A DNA stretch of 64,000 nt from Anaerofilum hominis (GTDB lineage: Bacteria; Bacillota; Clostridia; Oscillospirales; Ruminococcaceae). The position numbers and the translations under genes were made by a program. The stretch's first letter is position 1, and every line of letters starts with the position of its first letter. Below are positions 60,530-64,000 of this stretch, piece by piece. Where the stretch lies: contig NZ_JACONZ010000003.1 in the NCBI RefSeq assembly GCF_014287275.1, positions 372,001 through 436,000 on the forward strand. Reading direction: 5' to 3'. The notes under the pieces are model-generated. The model was not told where the DNA came from and did no database searches. It was given only the letters and a program-made list of their open reading frames with translations.

Positions 60530-60944
60530 AGAAAAGAGCAAGTGCGTGATGGTGATCGACGCCGCGCTGCCCGCGGGGATGGCGGCCAATACCGCCGCCG
60601 TGCTGGGGGTGACGCTGGGACAGCGGCACCCGGAGCTGGTGGGGCCGCCGGTGACCGACGGGTCGGGCAGTGTCCACGGCGGCATCATCCGCATCCCGGT
60701 GCCGGTGCTGAAAGGGGACGCCGCCGCGCTGCGGGCCCTGCGGGAGCAGTTGGCTGCGCCGGAGTACGCGGAGCTGGAGGCGGTGGATTTTTCCGATTTG
60801 GCACAGAGCTGCAGGACCTACGACGAGTATTTGCGCCGCGGGGCGCGGGTGCGGGAGGACGCGCTGAGCTACCGGGGGATCGCTGTCTTTGGAGACCGAA
60901 AGAAGATATCCCGCCTCACCGGCAGCCTGCCGCTGCTGCGGTGA
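60522..60944 (+). CDS. DUF2000 family protein
   Basis: The 140-residue protein matches the DUF2000 (PTH2-like fold) pattern: CVMVIDAALPAGMAANTAAVLGVTLG and YRGIAVFGDRKKI. The function is unknown. DUF2000 genes commonly follow an AraC gene, as here with an 8-base overlap. Confidence 0.8.
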   Translation: MDEEKSKCVMVIDAALPAGMAANTAAVLGVTLGQRHPELVGPPVTDGSGSVHGGIIRIPVPVLKGDAAALRALREQLAAPEYAELEAVDFSDLAQSCRTYDEYLRRGARVREDALSYRGIAVFGDRKKISRLTGSLPLLR

Positions 60945-60951
60945 ACAGGGC

Positions 60952-60989
60952 AAAAAAAGGACCGGCGCTTGGGCGCGCGGTCCTTTTTT
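60952..60989 (+). terminator. Terminator of the AraC/DUF2000 operon
   Basis: AAAAAAAGGACCG with GCGC pairs with GCGC and CGGTCCTTTTTT. Confidence 0.85.
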
Positions 60990-61036
60990 GTCTGTGCGGG
61001 CGGGCTGCTGCGGTGTGCCGGGGCGGCGGCGATGCG

Positions 61037-61405
61037 TTATCCTTTGATGCGGGCGAGCTCTTGCTCCACCAGAGGGAGGACAAGGGACATGGCAGACAGG
61101 ATCGCCTGTGCCCTGCGGCCGGCCGGAGTCTCCGGACCGTGCCGGGCACTGATCTTTTGCGTTTTGCTTTGAATGGAGCGCAGCGGCGGCAGTGCGGCTT
61201 CCAGCGCAGCGCGGGAACAGCGTGCCGTACCGGGGCCGTCCCTCAGCAGGCGCAGGGCGAGCGTGAGCGCCGCGATCCGATTCTGCAGCAGGGAATACTG
61301 CGCGCTGCCCGGAGCAAATTTGGGCAGCAGCCGCGTACAATTGCGCAGCAGCGAGGACAGAAGCAGCGCCGCGTTTTCGGCGCTGGTGTCGGGATGAGGG
61401 TGCAT
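61037..61405 (-). CDS. Small helical hypothetical protein
   Basis: The 122-residue protein is predicted to be nearly all helix, with no Cys motif or membrane segment. The ATG at 61405 follows AAAGGAG. It faces the next gene divergently. No family was recognised. Confidence 0.6.
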   Translation of the reverse strand: MHPHPDTSAENAALLLSSLLRNCTRLLPKFAPGSAQYSLLQNRIAALTLALRLLRDGPGTARCSRAALEAALPPLRSIQSKTQKISARHGPETPAGRRAQAILSAMSLVLPLVEQELARIKG

Positions 61406-61476
61406 GGGCGGCTCCTTTCCGGCCTGACGGCCACAGAACGGCGGTCCCGGCCCCGGCGCACAGCGGCGGGACGGCC

Positions 61477-61505
61477 TTGCGCGGGGACGGCAGGCATAGT
61501 ATAAT
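61477..61505 (+). promoter_or_regulatory. Promoter of the acidic-tailed membrane protein
   Basis: TTGCGC (61477-61482), a 17-base spacer and TATAAT (61500-61505). Confidence 0.75.
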
Positions 61506-61619
61506 ACCTCTTATAGCTTTGCGGCGCAAAGAGACGAGGCGCGGGGAATGCCGGAACGGCGGCCCGGCCTCTGGCCCCGGCTGCGGGGTGCGGGCGCTGT
61601 GGGAAAAGGGGAAGATGAA

Positions 61620-62204
61620 ATGAAAGATCAGGCAAGGCGGCAGCTGCTGCCCGGCTGGACGAAGATCTACTGCCTGGCGCTGGCCATTGGGCTGGTATCG
61701 GGCGTCAAAGACCTGTTCACGGTAACAAAGGCCTATATGGAGCGATGGCAGGAGCTGATCCGCTGGGTGGCGCTGGGGGATATGCTGTTTCGCGCGGTGG
61801 GCATTCTGCTCAGCTGCCTGCTGCTGTGGATGATCTACCGGCGGGACCAGAGATTTCTGCCGCTGTTTACGGTGGATTATATCTGCCGTTTCATGCTGGC
61901 GTTTATGAGCATTGTGGTGCTGCGCGTGCCGGGAGTCAACGGTCTGCTTTCACTGCTGGTGCCTTCTCTCTGGCTGACCTATTTCCATTTTTCGAAAAAG
62001 TTCAGGGCCATTTTCTGTCCGCAGGAGGAGGAAAACGCGGCAGGACAGGCCGATCAGGCAGAAGAAGAGACCGCCGCCGCGTCCGCGCCCGGACTGCCGG
62101 ATGCGGAGAGCGGGGAAGCCGGCGGGAACGTGCCCGAGGAAGAGGACGAAAACGCAGAGGGGGAGCCCCCTTTCACGCCGGAAGCAGAGGAAGAAAAAGA
62201 CTGA
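61620..62204 (+). CDS. Four-helix membrane protein with acidic tail (DUF2569-like)
   Basis: The 194-residue protein has four hydrophobic helices in residues 15-125 and then a 65-residue tail rich in Glu and Asp. The opening PGWTKIYCLALAIGLVSGVKDLF and the YRRDQRFLPLF loop fit DUF2569-like proteins loosely. The start is ATG 61620 after GGGGAAG; an earlier out-of-frame ATG stops at once. The function is unknown. Confidence 0.6.
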   Translation: MKDQARRQLLPGWTKIYCLALAIGLVSGVKDLFTVTKAYMERWQELIRWVALGDMLFRAVGILLSCLLLWMIYRRDQRFLPLFTVDYICRFMLAFMSIVVLRVPGVNGLLSLLVPSLWLTYFHFSKKFRAIFCPQEEENAAGQADQAEEETAAASAPGLPDAESGEAGGNVPEEEDENAEGEPPFTPEAEEEKD

Positions 62205-62215
62205 AAAACGGGACG

Positions 62216-62260
62216 AAAACCGCCCCCGCGGTACACGCTGCGGGGGCGGTTTTGTTTTTG
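62216..62260 (+). terminator. Bidirectional terminator between convergent genes
   Basis: A perfect 14-bp stem (62216-62229 with 62240-62253) with A- and T-runs; it serves both sides. Confidence 0.9.
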
Positions 62261-62329
62261 CCGCCGTTTGCCGTTTTTGTTCTGCGCGGGACGGGGAGCC
62301 GCGGCCCGCGGCCCGGGGCCTTTGGCGCG

Positions 62330-62923
62330 CTACACAGATACCGGGTAGGGGTCGCGCAGAGCGGCCAGGATATGGGGCAGATAGCGCTCGACCAGCTGCT
62401 TTTCCTCTGTGCCCAAGCGGTAACGGCGTGTCCGCTGCAGCTGGCGCACCCGGTTGTGCGCCGCCGCGTCTGAGACAAAGAACCAGCCCGCCACATCCTG
62501 CGCCAGCAGCTTGCCGTCCCGGCGCCAGATCTCCATGAGCACGCACTCGGGCATCAACAGCTGGCTGGCAAACCAGTTGGCCTCTTTTTCCTCCTCGGGG
62601 CCGTGCCAGGAATGGCCCAGATAAATATGGCCCACCTCGTGGGCCAGCGTGAACTTGCGGCGCTTGTAGTTGGCGACCCCGTGGGAATTGGCCAGCACCA
62701 GATAGAACTCACCATAGCGCAGCGTACAGCCGTCCCGCAGGGCCTCGTCCCCAGAGATAAAATCGGACAGCCGCGCCCCGGTGGCCGCGCAATACCCCTG
62801 CAGCGTGTCAAAACAGATATCGCGGTCATAGGACAGCCGCTCCGGCTCCACGGCCAGGCCGGTGATCTGCTGGCGCAGCAGCAGCTGGGTCGCCGCCAGC
62901 TGGCTGCGGGCATAATCGGCCAT
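62330..62923 (-). CDS. ImmA/IrrE family metallopeptidase
   Basis: The 197-residue protein has the zinc motif HEVGH (LAHEVGHIYLGH) and the downstream EANWFASQLLMP typical of ImmA/IrrE. These peptidases cut cognate XRE repressors to derepress mobile elements or stress genes. It overlaps the XRE stop (TAATG), so the two are co-translated. Confidence 0.9.
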   Translation of the reverse strand: MADYARSQLAATQLLLRQQITGLAVEPERLSYDRDICFDTLQGYCAATGARLSDFISGDEALRDGCTLRYGEFYLVLANSHGVANYKRRKFTLAHEVGHIYLGHSWHGPEEEKEANWFASQLLMPECVLMEIWRRDGKLLAQDVAGWFFVSDAAAHNRVRQLQRTRRYRLGTEEKQLVERYLPHILAALRDPYPVSV

Positions 62924-63285
62924 TATTTGTCCTCCCGCCCGATGCCCCTCGCCTGCAGGTAAAGGTCGATCGTGTCCTCAAAATTTTTCAGGATGCGCTC
63001 GTACTCTGCCTCCGGCAGGCCGGCCGCCCGCCGCGCCAGCAGCTGCAGTTTGCGCTCTTTGGGGGTGCCCGCCGCCTGGGCGGCCGCCGCAGCGGACGTG
63101 TCGCGGCCCAACAGCTGGTCCACCGAGGTCTCGTAAAAATCCGCCAGCAGGATCAGTGTCTCGGAACTGGGCTCCCGCAGCCCTTTTTCATAATTGACAT
63201 AGGTGGTATAGGGCATCCCCAGGGACGCTGCCGCCTCTTTCATCGTGATGCCCTTTTGGGCCCTCAGCTCCTGCAGCCGGATCAC
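62923..63285 (-). CDS. XRE family repressor paired with ImmA
   Basis: The 120-residue protein has an HTH_3 domain (LQELRAQKGITMKEAAASLGMPYTTYVNYEKGLREPSSETL) and a C-terminal helical region that would be the cleavage or contact site for ImmA. I start at GTG 63285, 5 bases after AGAGGTGA. Five operator-like sites lie upstream and probably bind it. Confidence 0.88.
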   Translation of the reverse strand: MIRLQELRAQKGITMKEAAASLGMPYTTYVNYEKGLREPSSETLILLADFYETSVDQLLGRDTSAAAAAQAAGTPKERKLQLLARRAAGLPEAEYERILKNFEDTIDLYLQARGIGREDK

Positions 63286-63313
63286 AGCCGTCACCTCTTT
63301 CTATTCTTTCTTA

Positions 63314-63341
63314 ATAATACACGCACTGAGTAATTTGTCAA
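63314..63341 (-). promoter_or_regulatory. Promoter of the XRE/ImmA operon
   Basis: TTGACA (63341-63336), a 16-base spacer and TATTAT (63319-63314). Site 1 of the operator array overlaps it. Confidence 0.8.
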
Positions 63342-63458
63342 TAAATAATACCCAATTTGAGCATAACGGACAAAAACAAAAGACTCAAATTGGGTATTAT
63401 TTTGCTTTACAGATACTCAAAATGAGTATATCATAAAATCAATACCCGCAGCGGGTAT
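63317..63458. promoter_or_regulatory. Five operator-like sites between divergent genes
   Basis: 17-bp sites of the form ATACNCA-N3-TGAGTAT, or close variants, lie at 63317-63333, 63348-63364, 63381-63397, 63413-63429 and 63442-63458. Centre spacings are 31, 33, 32 and 29 bp, about three helical turns. Site 1 covers the minus promoter and site 4 the plus promoter. Confidence 0.8.
63406..63434 (+). promoter_or_regulatory. Divergent promoter toward the right-hand genes
   Basis: TTTACA (63406-63411), a 17-base spacer filled by operator site 4, and TATCAT (63429-63434). Confidence 0.55.
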
Positions 63459-63470
63459 TCCGGTGCGGCG

Positions 63471-63854
63471 ATGCGCGCACCGCCGCATACAAGCGATCTT
63501 GCAGAAAAAAGGGAGGGGTTTGATCTGCAGAAAGAAGAGAGAGCTGCGCTGCGGCGCGAACGGGCACAGCGCCTGCGCGGCCTGGCACGCCTCCAGCGGC
63601 AGGTGAGGGCGGCTGTGGAGGACTGTGACGGCGTGTTCAATATCACCCGCGACGGCGTCAGCCTGTGTGAACAGTTGTTCCGTACCTGTTTTGACGTCTG
63701 GCGCAGAGAACCGCTGGAGGACGACCCCCATGCCGGAGCGCTGCTGACCGCCTGCTGGGGCGGGGCCCGATTTTTTACCTATACGAACCGGGAGGAACCG
63801 GACGCCGGAGGACGCGCGGAAGATGCGGGTGCGGCGGGCGAGCGCGATGGATGA
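63471..63854 (+). CDS. Hypothetical protein under XRE control
   Basis: The 127-residue protein is charged, with a basic helical N-terminus (KEERAALRRERAQRLRGLARLQRQ) and no recognised domain. The ATG at 63471 lacks a clear ribosome site, so the true start may be further in. It overlaps the next gene and is divergent from the XRE/ImmA pair, the usual place for genes of a mobile element. Confidence 0.5.
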   Translation: MRAPPHTSDLAEKREGFDLQKEERAALRRERAQRLRGLARLQRQVRAAVEDCDGVFNITRDGVSLCEQLFRTCFDVWRREPLEDDPHAGALLTACWGGARFFTYTNREEPDAGGRAEDAGAAGERDG

Positions 63855-64000
63855 GCGGCAGGGGCTGTTTGCGCCCCGGCAATTTTATGCCTGCCCTCTT
63901 TGCGGCGCTTTGCTGGACAGCGACGACGACCTGGTGCTGGTGGAACGGGGAAAAGACCCGGCGGACGCGGCGGGGGTGGCGGGATGCAGCCGCTGCTTGC
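63847..64000 (+). CDS. Zinc-ribbon protein, partial
   Basis: Starts at ATG 63847 within the previous gene's end and is open to the window edge. It contains CPLCG at about residues 16-20 and CSRC near the edge, a likely Cys4 zinc ribbon. The rest is not visible. Confidence 0.5.
   Translation, partial: MDERQGLFAPRQFYACPLCGALLDSDDDLVLVERGKDPADAAGVAGCSRCL

Overview
The window reads as chromosome of a GC-rich, low-oxygen Firmicute, most likely an Oscillospiraceae-type gut clostridium. The support is strong Shine-Dalgarno sites with frequent GTG/TTG starts, a T-box leader, a group-B type [FeFe]-hydrogenase behind a Rex-like operator, a NifU-like/GGGtGRT pair typical of anaerobes, a YtvI-like membrane protein and several autoregulated TetR/PadR/MarR/XRE switches. 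No rRNA, tRNA, CRISPR array or transposase gene was seen. Intergenic gaps are often 300-900 bases, GC-rich and apparently gene-free. The taxonomic placement is an inference.

1-9.9 kb: tail of a peptidoglycan-binding protein, a nucleotidyltransferase, a PadR/DUF2812 operon with its operator inside the promoter, a metal-handling pair (a CobW GTPase with three His/Cys repeats, then a CobW domain fused to a YcgQ-type C-terminal domain), a small charged protein, a divergent LeuB-like protein behind a T-box, a two-gene membrane operon and a TetR regulator. 9.9-17.8 kb: a visibly AT-richer allose/allulose operon (LacI regulator, ABC importer, AlsE-like epimerase, AlsK-like kinase, esterase). A perfect 23-bp direct repeat, which is a TetR operator plus -10 box, lies on both sides of it.

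17.8-33 kb: TetR/methyltransferase pair, [FeFe]-hydrogenase, a PP-loop ATPase fused to a HAD phosphatase, a TetR-controlled MFS exporter, a 2-hydroxyacid dehydrogenase, a MATE exporter with a small kinase, an orphan membrane protein and an RlmI-type methyltransferase. 33-45 kb: an operon of tandem-PPK2 kinase, CYTH protein, a 1014-residue sugar-transporter/GH2-glycosidase fusion, flavodoxin and EamA exporter; then HflK/HflC, a ferredoxin-type aldo/keto reductase and a TcdA-like E1 enzyme.

45-57 kb: MYG1, a small HPr-like protein, a MATE-MarR operon, a 4 x 88-bp tandem hairpin array, the NifU-like/GGGtGRT pair, and an accessory-looking stretch (XRE, AbrB with zinc ribbon, a frameshifted gene, a 461-residue orphan). 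57-64 kb: YtvI-like protein, HAD phosphatase, a promoter/operator with no obvious gene, cold-shock protein, AraC/DUF2000, small hypotheticals, and an XRE/ImmA switch facing divergent genes across five regularly spaced operator-like sites. The last gene runs off the window.

The most unusual items are the transporter-glycosidase fusion, the PP-loop/HAD fusion, the flanked sugar operon with a stranded TetR promoter, the T-box before a LeuB homologue lacking its metal ligands, the 88-bp array and the five-site operator array.
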